A stretch of DNA of 64,000 nucleotides from Myxocyprinus asiaticus (Eukaryota > Chordata > Actinopteri > Cypriniformes > Catostomidae): positions 17,909,001 to 17,973,000 of the forward strand of contig NC_059382.1 in NCBI RefSeq assembly GCF_019703515.2, given 5' to 3'. A program made the translations under genes and the position numbers. Below the pieces are notes generated by a model. The model was not told where the DNA came from and searched no databases. It worked only from the letters and a program-made list of their open reading frames with translations. This document shows, piece after piece, positions 48,642-60,182 of the stretch (positions within the stretch are counted from its first letter, which is position 1; every line of letters starts with the position of its first letter).

Positions 48642-50475
48642 TTACCTGGCTCCTTGTGACCACCCCCGGAACAGCCTGGGACGGGGGAGGAAGAGGCCTA
48701 TCCTCGTAACCCGTGGAGGCTGCCACATCGGGGGTGGCTGGGTGCTCAGGGGCGGAAAGGGCACCGCTGGAGCACCAATCCTGAAAGAAAAAGCCTGGGG
48801 ACAGTAGTCGTGGTGACGACCGTATGCCTGGGTATGTGACCCAGGGAGGAAGGAAGCCGCTCTTTTGCTGAACAGTTGGGTACCGCAGCCACTTGGGCGT
48901 GCGGTGAAATCAAACAAAAAGTCAACAAAAGATTTTCCACCCGGCCCTCCACCGGGGGATGGAGTGGTCTTCCTACCAGCTCCCATGAGTGGGTTCCCTC
49001 GTCCCTGGGTTGCCCGTCTCAGGGGCACTTCGAGGATCTCTGTGGGTTCTTCGGTGCTGGCTGTGAGACGGGTGGCGTCGGCTTCCTGCGGTGGGCTCCA
49101 CGCCGGGACCGGGCCGAAGGGGCAGGCTGTGGCGGAGCCGGTGCAGTCACCGCAGGGGGACACTCTTGGCGATGAGCAGACGGGGTGTGGGATCTTGAGT
49201 CGCGCCAGGGCAGGATGTGCCAGATTACCTCCGTCTGCTGCTTCACCATCGAGAACTGCTGGGCAAAGTCCTCGACGGTGTCGCCGAATAGGCCCGCCTG
49301 AGAAATGGGGGCAGCAAGGAACCGTGTCTTGTCGGCCTCGCCCATCTCGACCAGGTTGAGCCAAAGGTGGCGCTCCTGGATCACTAGTGTGGCCATCGTC
49401 TGCCCGAGAGTCCGCGCCATGACCTTTGTCACCCGGAGGACGAGGTCGGTCGCTGAGCGCAGTTCCTGCATCAAATCTGGGGCGGAACTACCCTTGTGCA
49501 GTTCTTTCAGTGCCTTGGCTTGGTGGACCTGCAGGAGAGCCATGGCGTGCAGGGCAGAGGCGGCTTGTCCAGCAGCACCGTAGGCTTTAGCCGTCAGGGA
49601 TGACGTGAGCCTACAGGGCTTGGACGGGAGCTTAGGGCGTCACGCCAGGTGGCGGCGCTCTGCGGGCATAGGTGCACCACGAGCGCCTTATCCACTGGGG
49701 GAATCGCTGTATAGCCCTTGGTCGCCCCGCCATTGAGGGTAGTGAGAGCAGGGGAACTGCAGAGTCGGGGCCGGGCAGTGAAAGGTGCCTCCCATGACTT
49801 CATCAGCTCCTCATGCACTTCCGGGAAGAATGGCACTGGGGCGGGGCGCGGCTGCTTTGAGCGGCGCCGTGAGCCCAGAAACCAATCATCAAGCCGCGAG
49901 GGTTCAGGTGAGAGTGGAGGGTTCCACTCTAACCCGACGCTCGCGGCCACCCAGGAAAGCATGTCCGTCATTTCAGCATCGGCCTGTGACTGGGCGATCG
50001 TCCCTGAAGGGGGAAGCCCAGCTGAGGCTTCTGCGTCCGACTGGACAAGCCCGCTCTCCGCTGCTGCGCTCGAGAGCTCATCATCTTCGCGAGCTCCGAA
50101 CAAGAAGCCAGACTCGCCGTGAGACGAGCCGGCGAACTCATCCGGAAGCCCAATTGGGGCAGACGAGCGTGCTGGGGAATGGGAGGTCTGCGGGGGGATA
50201 CCCGGCAGAGACGATCCCATTGGGGTCCCCAAATCGCCCCCAGTGCTAGCCATGCTGGCCTCATACCCGTAGGTAGAAGGACCGAGGCAGGGAAAGCAAG
50301 CCGCGACCGCAACGTTGCCATGGTCATGTTCTCGCAGTGAGAACATGAACCATTCACAAACGCTGCTTCCGTGTGGGTCGTGCCCAGACACGAAAGACAG
50401 CGATCATGACCATCCGAAGTTGAGAGATAATGACCGCAACCAGGAATAACACACAATCGGAAAGACGCGTTTTTA
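48642..50475 (-). pseudogene. Gag-like protein of DIRS copy D, frameshifted
   Basis: The zinc-finger-like N-terminus reads CVIPGCGHYLSTSDGHDRCL at 50456, with GSCSHCEN following. The long Ser/Pro linker and start of the capsid-like domain are open in the frame 49594-50391 (EWNPPLSPEPSRLDDWFLGS, VPFFPEVHEELMKSWEAPF). The rest of the capsid domain continues at 49019-49543 (MALLQVHQAKALKELHKGSS, RHLWLNLVEMGEADKTRFLA) after a frameshift near 49635. The basic tail is at 48642-49364 in another frame. Confidence 0.8.
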
Positions 50476-51869
50476 AAAAGATGTTCCGTGTGTGTGCTCT
50501 TTTAGAGATATATATACTCTTTTAGAGGGGAAAAATGCTCTTTCAGAAAATATACTCTCTAGTTTTTCTGCCGAAGCGCCCAGGGGTGTTCTCTGCAGTG
50601 CACCAGTGCAGAGGAGGGAGAAGCCGCTGAAATTCGCTGTCAGATTCAGCAGAGGTTAATGATATTCAGTGAACAGTGATATTCAGCTCAATGAGCATGA
50701 CCATTCGGCTCCGAAGAGAAAATCTGAATGAGTGGTTGCATACCAGCTCCTTTTATGCCCGTATGTCCGGGGGAGTGGCATGCAAATACCACTCGCCAAT
50801 TTTCATTGGCCTTTTATCAAAGACCAGAGGTGTCTCGGGCTCCCAAGAGTGACCCCTAGTGTCACTACATCGACACAACGTCGAGTGAGTGACAGATAGG
50901 GAACTAATTTTAACAAAAAGTGTAGTTAATGTGCTTTGCCACTGCACATTTGCCTTTTATTATAAAGTAAAATGAACATGCTGTTAATTTTTTTTAAAGT
51001 GTTACTAAAGCATGTGTAAATAACGCACAAAATTAGTCTCTCAGAGAGTGAATATTTCTGACAACTACAGGTCACTACAGTGTCTGCAGAGGCACCAAAC
51101 CCATGACAAGATTAGCCTAGAACAGAATGAAATACTGTATAATAAATGTTAGAAAACAGTAAAGATAAACAAAAAAAATAGGAATGTTTGCTTTGTATTG
51201 CCCCCACATTTAAAAAACTGGAGCATTCCTGCCCTGAACCCTGATTTATTTCAGACCCTGGTGCACATAGGTGGAACTCACTCCATCGCCCATCACTGGT
51301 TTATCTGTCGGATTCTCAAGCAGTTAAAATGACCAAGATACACATCCCTAAAATGTAGAGAACAGTACAGAGTAGAGTATACACTAACAGTAGAAAGAGG
51401 GAGAAGTGGAGCCCTGCGTTCACTGAGGATGTGTGTCAGTGTGTGAGAGCATGTATCTCGGCAGGTGATTCTTTGCCCTGCAGGGTTAATCTCCTCTGGG
51501 AGGGGCGAGAGGCAGGGTGGAGGATATTACAGCAGCTTTCTCAGCCATCTCTGTACACAGCAGCCTGCCACGCACGGCTGGGCTCAGCCCAGATCAGCTG
51601 AGTTTATCACAGCTCAACTACACAACTGAGCTCTTACTAGGGCAGCACACCAATCCTCAGTTCATAATACCCACTCTAAGCTGTTCTCAGAATCAGTTTA
51701 ACTACAGCACATGTATGGTTGCATGACAACTCATTTGACTCCTCATTTTTACTAGTCGTCCACAAAAGTAGTTGACTAATCGGTGGGTGAATGTTTACAT
51801 TATGTAAGTTAGTCAACGCAAACCATACAGCAGTCTTTGCTGTTTCTGGCAAGTTTAACACTGCATTAA

Positions 51870-51871
<2 letters not shown>

Positions 51872-51916
<45 letters not shown>

Positions 51917-51926
51917 TGTGTGTGTG
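51872..51926. repeat. (GT)n microsatellite
   Basis: About 27 GT units with one TA interruption. Confidence 0.95.
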
Positions 51927-52785
51927 AAGGGAGAGAATGTACGTAGAGCTGAGATGATTTATGAGAAACAAAAGATATATACATCCTTTTCTATAGACAG
52001 ATAGATAGATCGATTGATCAATCTCAGCTTGTGACATTTCAGTGGTGGGGTGAAAGCAGTGCAGTGAATGGGGTGATTATGTGTTAAAAGGCCAGTCAGA
52101 ATCCACAGCATCTATTTTGAACTTTACTCCATCAGTCGTGCCTTGTTTGTGTTTAACCTTTATACAGACTTGAAGGGGGTGGCGAGGATGGGCTATGGCA
52201 TCCTTTCATTGCGATATGAATTATTGAGCGATCTAAATCTTTGATGTACATCCTCTGAAGGAGTTTCCCATTTAGAGAATCTATCGTCCATCAAACTGCA
52301 CAGGCAGCTGCCAGTCTGATCGTTGAGACAGGACAGGTGCTATGCTCAGAGTGTTGTGTTTGAATTGTGTGTTGGTAGAGTATAGAGTACAGTCTTACCA
52401 TAGACATATGACAACAGATCAGAGTTGTACTATGTACAATGTACTATAAAAGAGTTGGATGTGCTGTGAAGACATACTCTAACATTCACAATGCAAAACC
52501 ACTAAATCTTAGTTGCGAAAATGGGTAATTAAAAAAATCATCATGGTATTGATGTCAGAGGCATGAGTACATTAACATATGACTGGCCATATTTACATAT
52601 TAATGCCTTTTCAGTATTCAGCAACTTTGCAGGTGCATTGTCACTCATTTTACATGGGTTAGCCAATCATAATAGAGGAAGTCTTAAAGGAACAGTAGCA
52701 AAAGCAGCCTCTTTAAACTAAGGGTCAGATAGAAGTGTGGGAAAATAGACATGAAAAACCTAATTTTGTCTGTTTTTGGCTTTGA

Positions 52786-53030
52786 TTAAAAGAATTGTTC
52801 ACCCAGCTATGGAAATTCTGTCATTATTTATTCACCCAGGTCACTGAAAACCCATATGACTTTCTTCCATGGAATGTAAAATGTAAATTTTGAAAAAGTC
52901 TTCACAGGGTTTATTTGCCATAATGCAAGTGAATAGGGACTCCAGTCAAACTAACGGAGAAACAAACATAAAAGCACTATAAACCCACAGTAATCAATAT
53001 GACTTATGCACCATATTCTAAGGGCATTTT
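52786..53030 (+). mobile_element. Angel-type MITE-like fragment
   Basis: It starts TTAAAAGAATTGTTCACCC and has TTCTGTCATTATTTATTCACC, TATGACTTTCTT and ATAAAAGCACTATAAACCCA, typical of a longer variant of the same repeat family. The right end is not resolved. Confidence 0.5.
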
Positions 53031-53492
53031 CAGACCTGTATCTTGCTTGATTTTTTCCGAAACAGGTTCCAATTTTTTTTTTACAATGTAGCATTTTCTT
53101 CAAGGTCCAGTTTGCTTTCACAAGGGAGTATTTCAAAATGGACGAAAACGGTGTTAATAAAAGTCACATGTGAGCAATCTGTCCCCTCATTGGTTAGAAT
53201 TTTTGTGCACTGTTCTAGGATTTAGCTCATATACCTGTAAAAATGTGTCAACTACTACAAATATTCATGTATTGTTTTAAATGTTATACAAAACCACATG
53301 ATACAGAATGTGTGTTCCACTCAGAGATTGCACTGCAAATAAACATTATCTGGCACATGGATGGATATGAGTTATAACATTTACGTTGTGGTTATTTTTA
53401 TTCGTCTATTTAATAGTTGCTTTTGCATTATTCAGATATCTGTCTCTCTCCCCCTCGTGCCCGTAGACAAACACACACACACAAACACACCA

Positions 53493-53789
53493 AGGGCGTA
53501 GCCAGGAAATTACTTTTGGGTGGGCCTCAATAAAAATGAATGGGCCAAGTTTTTGCCCAAATGTTTTTTTTTTTTTTTTTTTTACCAAATTTTCCTTAAC
53601 AACATTGAAGCAGCACATTCAAACAGTTCTTTCACACTTTCAGAGATCAGAATTTATGAATTTTTTAAAAGTACTTTATAAATATATATATATTTGAAGT
53701 CAAAGAATAATCTCAAATATTCTGGGTGGGCCTGGGTCTAATTTGGATGGGCCCAGGCCCACCCCAGCCCACCCTTGGCTACGCCACTA
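53493..53789. mobile_element. MITE with GGCGTAGCC inverted ends in a CA run
   Basis: The left end reads AAGGGCGTAGCCAGG and the right end CTTGGCTACGCCACTAA, inverted repeats that continue with TGGGTGGGCC/GGCCCACCC. Both flanks are (AC)n, so it inserted into a CA microsatellite. It is about 300 bp with an internal T18 run and no coding potential. The superfamily cannot be fixed because the duplication is hidden in the CA repeat. Confidence 0.6.
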
Positions 53790-54581
53790 ACACACACACT
53801 TGCACACACACATACACCGAAAAAGTGAAGCCACGTTTTTATCTGTCAAAAAGTTGCTGACGCCGTCCTTCCTGTGTCTGTTCTGCCACTATCCAAAAGA
53901 GAGCAGCGATCATGCCAAAATTACCTTAGGAATTATTAACTCGCATTTTAAAAGTGCAGCTATATCTATATAGTCGGCAAAAGGCTCAATCAATGTTTTG
54001 ATGATGAATTACAGTGAAGAGCTGACCTACAGATTTCTTCCCTGCAGATCCATCAGATATGCTCATGGTTTTTACAGCCATATTATTTTGCTCTGTGGGG
54101 TCGGATCACATTCTTACAAGCGAAAAGCTCCAGTGTTTGTTTGCAATTAGACTGTCGGAATGCGTGATGTTAAGAGGGTTAGGGAGGTGCTAGGTAGACT
54201 CGGTACGACAAAGGTGGGTTAAGGTAAAAAGTGCTTTTTTTACAGACTGTGATAGAGGGTGGTGCCATACACAAGTGCAAAGAACAATGACAAAAAAAAA
54301 AAAAAAATAATATACGAATTAGAAGAACAGGATTATATACAAACAATGGTGCTATGATGCGGCACACTCACTTTGACTTACAAACACAAAGCAAAATTGC
54401 CAGGAGTACCAAAAACCTATGCACTAAACAATGCATCTGAGACAAGTGTCTCACCCTCTTTTACCACTCTTCCAGTTTCTATGCATGGACAACCTCAGTT
54501 GAGCTCAACTCTTGTGAAATGAGCTCTCAAAAAGCTAATAACACTCATGTTATATAGGCTCTTTTCCTGTCAAACTATAAT
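53790..54581. other. Non-coding DNA
   Basis: No gene or repeat family is recognised, apart from a short poly-A run at 54293-54307. Confidence 0.45.
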
Positions 54582-55297
54582 GTGTCAGAGAGTGATAGCG
54601 AGACAAAGAGACCCAAGAGCAGAGGAACAGTTCAAAGGATTTATTAACAATAAATATTCACTTCAGCTGTGCTGGCGAAGACGGAGGATCCTGGCACCAG
54701 CTGCAGTAGTGGGGAGAAGCTTGTGGATGCATGCGCACCATGGCCGCGCAATAGGCAAATCCATGAATAGTGTATTCGTAGGGGAGTATGTGTATCGTGG
54801 AAGTCAGGAGCAGATTCGTAGGAATCCTCCATTGAAGCGTAGCGAGGTGCATAGAACAGTGCACAGCAGACTGGAAGGCAATAACTCTCCCGGCATGTGG
54901 GCAGAGATGAGGAATCCTCCGTTGAAGATTTGTGAGTGCAGAGAACAAGCGTACAGCAAACTGAAAGGCAACCACACTCCCAACATGCAGGCAAAGACGG
55001 TCAACCAAACAGATACACGAGACAGGACCAACTAGGCAGAGAGAGTGAGGTAAGTACTTCATATCAAATAACAATCTAGCTAAGATACTGAAAACACGAA
55101 GGGCTTAAGTAGGGAGTGAATCAGTGGAGAACCAGGTGCTGCTAGCATGCTAATTAGTGGCATGATCAGCGTTCCCCTAGGAACAATCAATGTTCCCATG
55201 GAAACACTGATCATGCATGCCGGCATCGCCTGCGAGACATGAGGGAAAGAAAATAACAAAACACACAGAGCAAACCGACAAACTCACCGGCGCCGTG
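54582..55297 (-). mobile_element. Solo-LTR-like element with 8-bp flanking repeat
   Basis: The 716-bp insert is flanked by the perfect direct repeat ACTATAAT (54574-54581 and 55298-55305). On the minus strand it runs from CACGGCGCCGGTGAG to CACTCTCTGACAC and has AATAAATCC about 50 bp before its end, like the poly-A signal of an LTR. Inside are two tandem units of about 85-90 bp (from 54823 and from 54912) starting GGAATCCTCC(A/G)TTGAAG. Plus-strand open frames through it are not gene-like. An 8-bp duplication is unusual for an LTR, so a non-LTR identity remains possible. Confidence 0.5.
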
Positions 55298-55378
55298 ACT
55301 ATAATGGATCATATTATTAGTACTGGTTAGTGCTACTTCCCTAATAAACACACATCAGAGAGTATGTTTTAACACATA

Positions 55379-56263
55379 CACTGGCAGCCAAAAGTTTGGA
55401 ATAATGTACAGATTTCGCTGTTTCGGAAGGAAATTGGTACTTTAATTCACCAAAGTAGCATTCAACTGATCAGAATGTATAGTCAGGACATTACAGATGT
55501 AAAAAAAAAACAGCACCATCACTATTTGAAAAAAGTAATTTTTTGATAAAATCTAGACAGGCCCCATTTCCAGCAGCCATCACTCAAACACCTTGAGTAA
55601 TCATGCTAAATTGCTAATTTGGTACTAGAAAATCACTTGCCATTATATCAAACACAGTCATACAAAGGTGTACACTACAGTCTTCAAAGACAAAGGGCAA
55701 CTGGCTCTAACAAGGACAGAAAGAGATTTGGAAGGCCAGATGTACAACTAAACAAGAGGATAAGTACATCAGAGTCTCTAGTTTGAGAAATAGATGCCTC
55801 ACATGTCCTCAGCTGACAGCTTCATTGAATTCTACCCGCTCAACACCAGTTTCGTGTACAACAGTAAAGAAAAGACTCAGGGGTGCAGGCCTTTTCAAAA
55901 CCCACTTTTGAAACAGAAAAATCAGCTAGACTGTAAGGTGCGTGAGAAGTGCCCGATAAGACAGCCACATCTATGGCAAGTGCTACAGGAAGCGTGGGGT
56001 GAAATGTCACCTGTGTATCTGGATAAACCAGATGATCTGCAAAGCAGTCATTGCTGCATGTGGAGGATTTTTTGATGAGACCACTTTGAAGTAGTTTAAA
56101 AAGTTCTGAAATTTTTTATCAAATTGTAATAGTAATTTTTCACGTTATTAATAACCTGACTATACATTGTGATCAGTTGAATGCCACTTTGGTGAATAAA
56201 AGTACCAATTTCTTTCCATAAGAGCAAAATCTGTACATTATTCCAAACTTTTGAACACCAGTG
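55379..56263 (+). mobile_element. Internally deleted Tc1-like element with ~110-bp TIRs
   Basis: The ends CACTGGCAGCCAAAAG and CTTTTGAACACCAGTG are inverted and flanked by TA (55377-55378 and 56264-56265). The inverted repeats extend about 110 bp (to about 55495, and from about 56150), much longer than in the other Tc1 family here. Length is 885 bp. It is a different Tc1 family from the copies at 2.9 and 28.9 kb. Confidence 0.85.
55732..56094 (+). pseudogene. Tc1-like transposase remnant, central part deleted
   Basis: The frame from 55732 gives the second HTH region: CTTKQEDKYIRVSSLRNRC, SLNSTRSTPVSCTTVKKRLR, RGAGL, ending in a stop after KTHF. About 600 nt encoding the catalytic core are missing. 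The C-terminal end follows: LWQVLQEAWGEMSPVYLDK and, in another frame, CKAVIAACGGFFDET to the stop at 56092-56094. No active-site aspartates remain. Confidence 0.85.
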
Positions 56264-56325
56264 TACATAGTCACGACATTTTCAAACCATAAAGGTAAAC
56301 AGGAGCACAATGAAAACCTTACATG

Positions 56326-57575
56326 ACTAGGGTGACCATACATCCTCTTTTTCCCAGACATGTCCTCTTTTTCAGACCTTAAAAAAGCGTCCGGCTGGGA
56401 TTTCTAAATTTGCAAAAATGTCCGGGATTCTACTTTAGTTGCATTATGATGTGCATCTGGTCTAATACTTCATTGTGTGTGCACGCATATTTGCATTGCT
56501 TTAACCCCTCTTTGTAAGTCCCGCCTTCTCGCACACCAATTGGTCGATTGTAAGAGGCTTGCAGCAACTATTGGCCAAATTTCTGCCTGTCAATCTCTCT
56601 GTGAACGCGCGAACGCTGTTGTGTTCGGCATCGCGCTGTTGTGTTCGGCATCAAACAGTTGCTTGACAGTAGCAGCAAATGACAGCTGAGTGGAAACAAT
56701 GCCCAAACGAAAGTGCAAATTTACAGAAGATTTGCACAAAAAATTCCCATGCTTTCGTCCAGGTTAAGATCCGTGGGAAGCAAAATGTATGACATATAAA
56801 GCTGGCACTTATGTGTCAGTTGCTAATAAAGGTGCAAGTGATTTAGAAGCACACGTTAGCTCTGCCAAGCATAAAGAGTCAGCAAAATGTGAAAGTTCAT
56901 CAGGTAAATTAATGGACTACTTTTTGCGACCAGGTAAAATTATCACATTGCTTCATTTTCCATGGCCATTCAAAATAATAGTAATAGTAAATGAAGGTAC
57001 ACTCATGGCATCAAATATTTAATTTAAGTACATGGACATTCAAAAGAATGTTGGAAATAGTTATTTATTTATATATATTTATGTTATGCTAATAGTGTCT
57101 TTTTCACTGTATTAAAGTTTGCATTCATAGTAACACTGTTTTGAACCCTATTATTAGTTCTTAGTAAAACTTGTGTATGTTAGTGAATTCCAAACATTCG
57201 TAAATACAGCGTGCATGCACGTTTATTCGCAGTTATCATAATCCACGGCCATGAAAATGCCATATAAGTTAGGCTTCAGACTCACTAGTCAATGAGAACA
57301 GGAATCTTGTAACATTTATGTGAACAGTAATAAGTTATTTATTTATTTTTATTCCAAATGGAATGCATTCACATCGTAAAATATTGATTTAGCAAACCCT
57401 TGCATGTTCGTTCTAAAAAGAATGTGAGGAATTTACAGTCATCGCATGCTTTTGCTGTCATCAGAGGTTCTTTTGTCAATGTAACAGTCCAAGAGGTCAA
57501 TAAAAATGGTTTGAAAAGAAACTTTAGTGTAAAGAAATGTCAGGTCACGCCGGCAGGAGGATGTCCACCAACATT
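56326..57575 (+). mobile_element. hAT-like element, 5' part
   Basis: It starts ACTAGGGTGACCATACATCC, an end known from abundant hAT-like repeats, followed by a conserved CTCTTTTT/CCGGACATGTCC region. A 20-bp direct repeat of CGCTGTTGTGTTCGGCATC lies at about 56612-56650. An exon with a BED-type zinc finger follows. No matching right end was found before DIRS E interrupts at 57576; where the element ends is unknown. Confidence 0.5.
56699..56933 (+). pseudogene. BED-type zinc-finger exon of a hAT-like transposase
   Basis: The frame from ATG 56699 reads MPKRKCKFTEDLHKKFPCF, a TAA at 56765-56767, then DPWEAKCMTYKAGTYVSVAN, KGASDLEAHVSSAKHKES and GKLMDYFLRP, ending at a GTAAAA splice-donor-like site (56934). 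The spacing C-x2-[C]...H-x5-H is that of a BED/hAT-type DNA-binding finger. The second Cys is Tyr here, so the finger is broken as well as interrupted by a stop. Later exons with the catalytic core are not seen. Confidence 0.65.
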
Positions 57576-57629
57576 AACGTCATGGTTACTTCTGTAACCT
57601 CCGTACCCTGATGGAGGGAACGAGACGTT

Positions 57630-57803
57630 ATGTTGATGTAGTGACACTAGGGGTCACTCTTGGGAGCCACAAACACCTCTGCTTTTTTAAAAAAGGTCAA
57701 TGGGAATTGGCGAGTGGAATTTGCATGCCACTCCCCCGGACATACGGGTATAAAAGGAGCTGGTATGCAACAACTCATTCAGGTTTTGTGCTGAGGAGCC
57801 GAG
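57630..57803 (+). repeat. DIRS left inverted terminal repeat, copy E
   Basis: This is the inverted match of 62960-63140. It shares GTAGTGACACTAGGGGTCAC, the Oct-like ATTTGCAT and the TATA phrase GGGTATAAAAGGAGCTGG with the other arm. The 50-nt tip outside it (57579-57629) is not in the right repeat. Confidence 0.88.
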
Positions 57804-57851
57804 ACCAGGTCCCGGCCATTTCAGCGGGTAGTTCAGCGTTGTGGCAAGAGG

Positions 57852-57960
57852 GACACAACGTCTCATTCCCTCATCAGGGAACAGAGGTTATGAAAGTAAC
57901 CATGACGTTCCCTATCTGTCACTCACTTGACGTTGTGTCGATGTAGTGACAATAGGGGTC
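57852..57960. repeat. DIRS internal complementary region, copy E
   Basis: Arm 1 (57852-57906) complements the left tip, ending AGTAACCATGAC against left tip GTCATGGTTACT. GTT lies at 57907-57909. Arm 2 (57910-57960) complements the right tip, starting CCCTATCTGTCACTCACTTG. Confidence 0.92.
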
Positions 57961-58799
57961 CCTATACAAAACGCCACAACTATCCGAACTGTGTTACGTG
58001 GACTGGGGGTGCAAAACGGGCAGACCGCTGTGTGCCTCGTAGCCAGCGCACCAGGCCATCACGTAACCTCCCCCAACGCTGTTATGACCATCGAACGGTC
58101 CTTCAGGAACAAGTCGACTGCCCAACAATAGGGACAGGCTAGCCCAGCCAAGGCCTCTTTTCCTCGTTTTTCTCCCCAAAAAGAGTGGAATTTGTTAACC
58201 GACTGGGAGCCATAAGTGTCTACGTCGGGGGGTGTCCCTCCCAAGGGGAAGACACCGTGGAGAACACACCCCACCCAAAAAAGGGGGGGGGGGGTATTTT
58301 GAGTGGAATACGTCACAGGGTCTCACCGAGTCTTGTCGGAAGTATGTCATGTGGAGAGGTCTCATGGTAGGTCCTACCCGAAGGGGAGGAGTTTCTACAG
58401 AGCATAGTGACCGGGGGCAGAGTGGCCTCTGCCCAAGGAAGACGTAGTTTGCCGACAGGGAAATGATTTTGCGGAAGATATCACATGGGGTCGCCTTTGG
58501 GGAACCAGCACATGTGGAGCACCTACCTCAGTACAGGGCCTCATTAGCGCACGTACTGGGCCAGCAGCGAGTTTCTCAGCAAACTCAACTGCCAGAGGGC
58601 TAAGGAGGAAAGTCATTCAGGGATCACAGTCTGTGAACAAGACTGGGAGTCAAGAATGCATGTCTTAACCTCAAGGGAGGGGAAAGGCGCTATGCGCAAG
58701 CGGTACACCCCTCCATCTGTCCCGGAACTTACCTGCTCGTGCCTGCCAATACACGGGACGAGACCAGCTCAACCCGGATATTGTAGAACCTCGCAAAGG

Positions 58800-59843
58800 T
58801 GTTGGGTACTGTCCAGCCCGCTGCTCTGCAGATGTCTGCAAAAGAGGCGCCACTGGCCAGGGCCCAGAAGGCCACCACACTCATGGTAGAGTGGGCTCAT
58901 AACCCCGCAGGGGGTGGCACGTCCTGAGCCTGATATGCCATCGCAGTGATGTCAATGACCCAGTGGGCGATCCTCTATTTGGAGACAGTGCTTCCTTTCT
59001 GCTGTCCACCAAAGCAGACAAAGAGCTGCTCGGAGCTTCTAAAGCTCTGCGTGCAATCCAAATAGATGTGTAAAGCTCGCACCGGACACAGTAACGCCAG
59101 GGCTGGGTCTGCCTCCTCCTGGGGCAGTGCTTGCAGGTTCACCACCTGATCCCTAAAAGGGGTCGTGGGAACCTTGGGCACATAGCCCGGTCAGGGTCTC
59201 AGGATCACATGAGAGTAACCTGGACCGAACTCCAGGCACGATTCGCTGACAGAGAACGCCTGCAGGTCCCCTACCCTCTTGATGGAAGTGAGCGCAGTCA
59301 GGATGGCAGTCTTCAAAGAGAGTGCCTTAAGCTCAGCTGACTCCAAGGGCTCAAAGAGAGCTCCCTGTAGACCCTGAAGGACTACAGAGAGGTCCCAAGA
59401 GGGTACGAGGTGCGGTCTGGAGGGATTCAACCTCCTAGCGCCTCTCAGGAAACTGATGATCAAGTCATGCTTCCCCAAGTACTTACCATCTACTGCATCA
59501 TGATGAGCTGAAATAGCGGCTACATACACCTTCAAGGTGGAGGGGGACAGCCGCCCCTCCAGCCTCTCCTGCAGGAAGGAAAGCACCAATCCGACTGCGC
59601 ATTTCTGGGGGTCTTCGCGTCGTGAAGAACACCACTTAGCGAACAGACTTCCTTCAAGGCATACAGGCGCCTCATAGAGGGAGCCCTAGCCTGAGTGATC
59701 GTGTCTACCACCGCGGGTGGTAGGCCACTTAGGTCTTCTGCGTCCCGTCCAAGGGCCAGACGTGGAGATTCCAGAGGTCTGGTCACGGGTGCCAGATTGT
59801 GCACCGTCACTGAGAAAGAAGGTCCTTCCTCAGGGGAATTCAC
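58800..59843 (-). pseudogene. Tyrosine recombinase of DIRS copy E, broken
   Basis: The N-terminal region (PPAVVDTITQARAPSMRRLY) is frameshifted near 59640. The core-binding and first catalytic parts are open in the frame 59191-59589: FLQERLEGRLSPSTLKVYVA, TSIKRVGDLQAFSVSE (first catalytic Arg). Further on PKVPTTPFRDQVVNLQALPQ and VRALHIYLDCTQS follow. The C-terminal block has a TGA at 58897-58899 (copy A has CGA) and reads HSTM where the family has HSTR (58882-58884), so the second catalytic Arg is Met. The Tyr in FARFYN survives. Confidence 0.92.
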
Positions 59844-59885
59844 CGGTGGGGGGGGGGCTGTCGCAAGGAGCGTGAGATCTGAGAA

Positions 59886-60180
59886 CTACATCTGGATGGG
59901 CCAGTAAGGTGCTACTAGGACGATCTGCTCCTCGTCCTCCCTGACCTTGCACAGGGTCTGTGCAAGTAGGCTCACTGGGGGAAACGCGTATTTGCGTAGT
60001 CCAGGCGGCCAGCTGTGTGCCAGCGAATCTATACCGAGGGGTGCCTTGGTCAGGGCGTACCAAAGCAGGCAGTGGGATGATTCCCGGGAAGCAAACAGGT
60101 CTACCTGTGCTCGACTGAGTCGACTCCAAATCAGCTGGACCACCTGGGGGTAGAATCTCCACTCTCCGCTGAGGGTAACC
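59886..60180 (-). pseudogene. Post-RNase H domain of DIRS copy E, truncated
   Basis: In frame with the RNase H upstream but after a TGA at 60183-60185. It reads QLIWSRLSRAQVDLFASRES, LWYALTKAPLGIDSLAHSWP and YAFPPVSLLAQTLCKVREDE, ending at a stop after VAPYWPIQM. Copy D keeps a longer version. Confidence 0.75.
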
Positions 60181-60182
60181 TG

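Larger units (their letters stand above)
45617..50904 (-). mobile_element. DIRS-type retrotransposon, copy D (RT deleted)
   Basis: AAC flanks both sides (45617-45619 and 50902-50904). Left inverted repeat about 45668-45830, internal complementary region 45880-45988, right inverted repeat about 50705-50882. On the minus strand: Gag-like pseudogene, RNase H, post-RNase H domain, tyrosine recombinase, 3' non-coding part. The reverse transcriptase is missing: near 48487 RNase H sequence joins the spacer that in copy E lies between Gag and RT. The copy is 5.3 kb. Confidence 0.95.
50905..53492. other. Non-coding DNA
   Basis: No gene is recognised. It contains a (GT)n run at 51872-51926, a GATA-type short run at 51998-52010 and an Angel-type fragment at 52786-53030. 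Short open frames over the (GT)n run are artefacts of the repeat. Confidence 0.5.
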
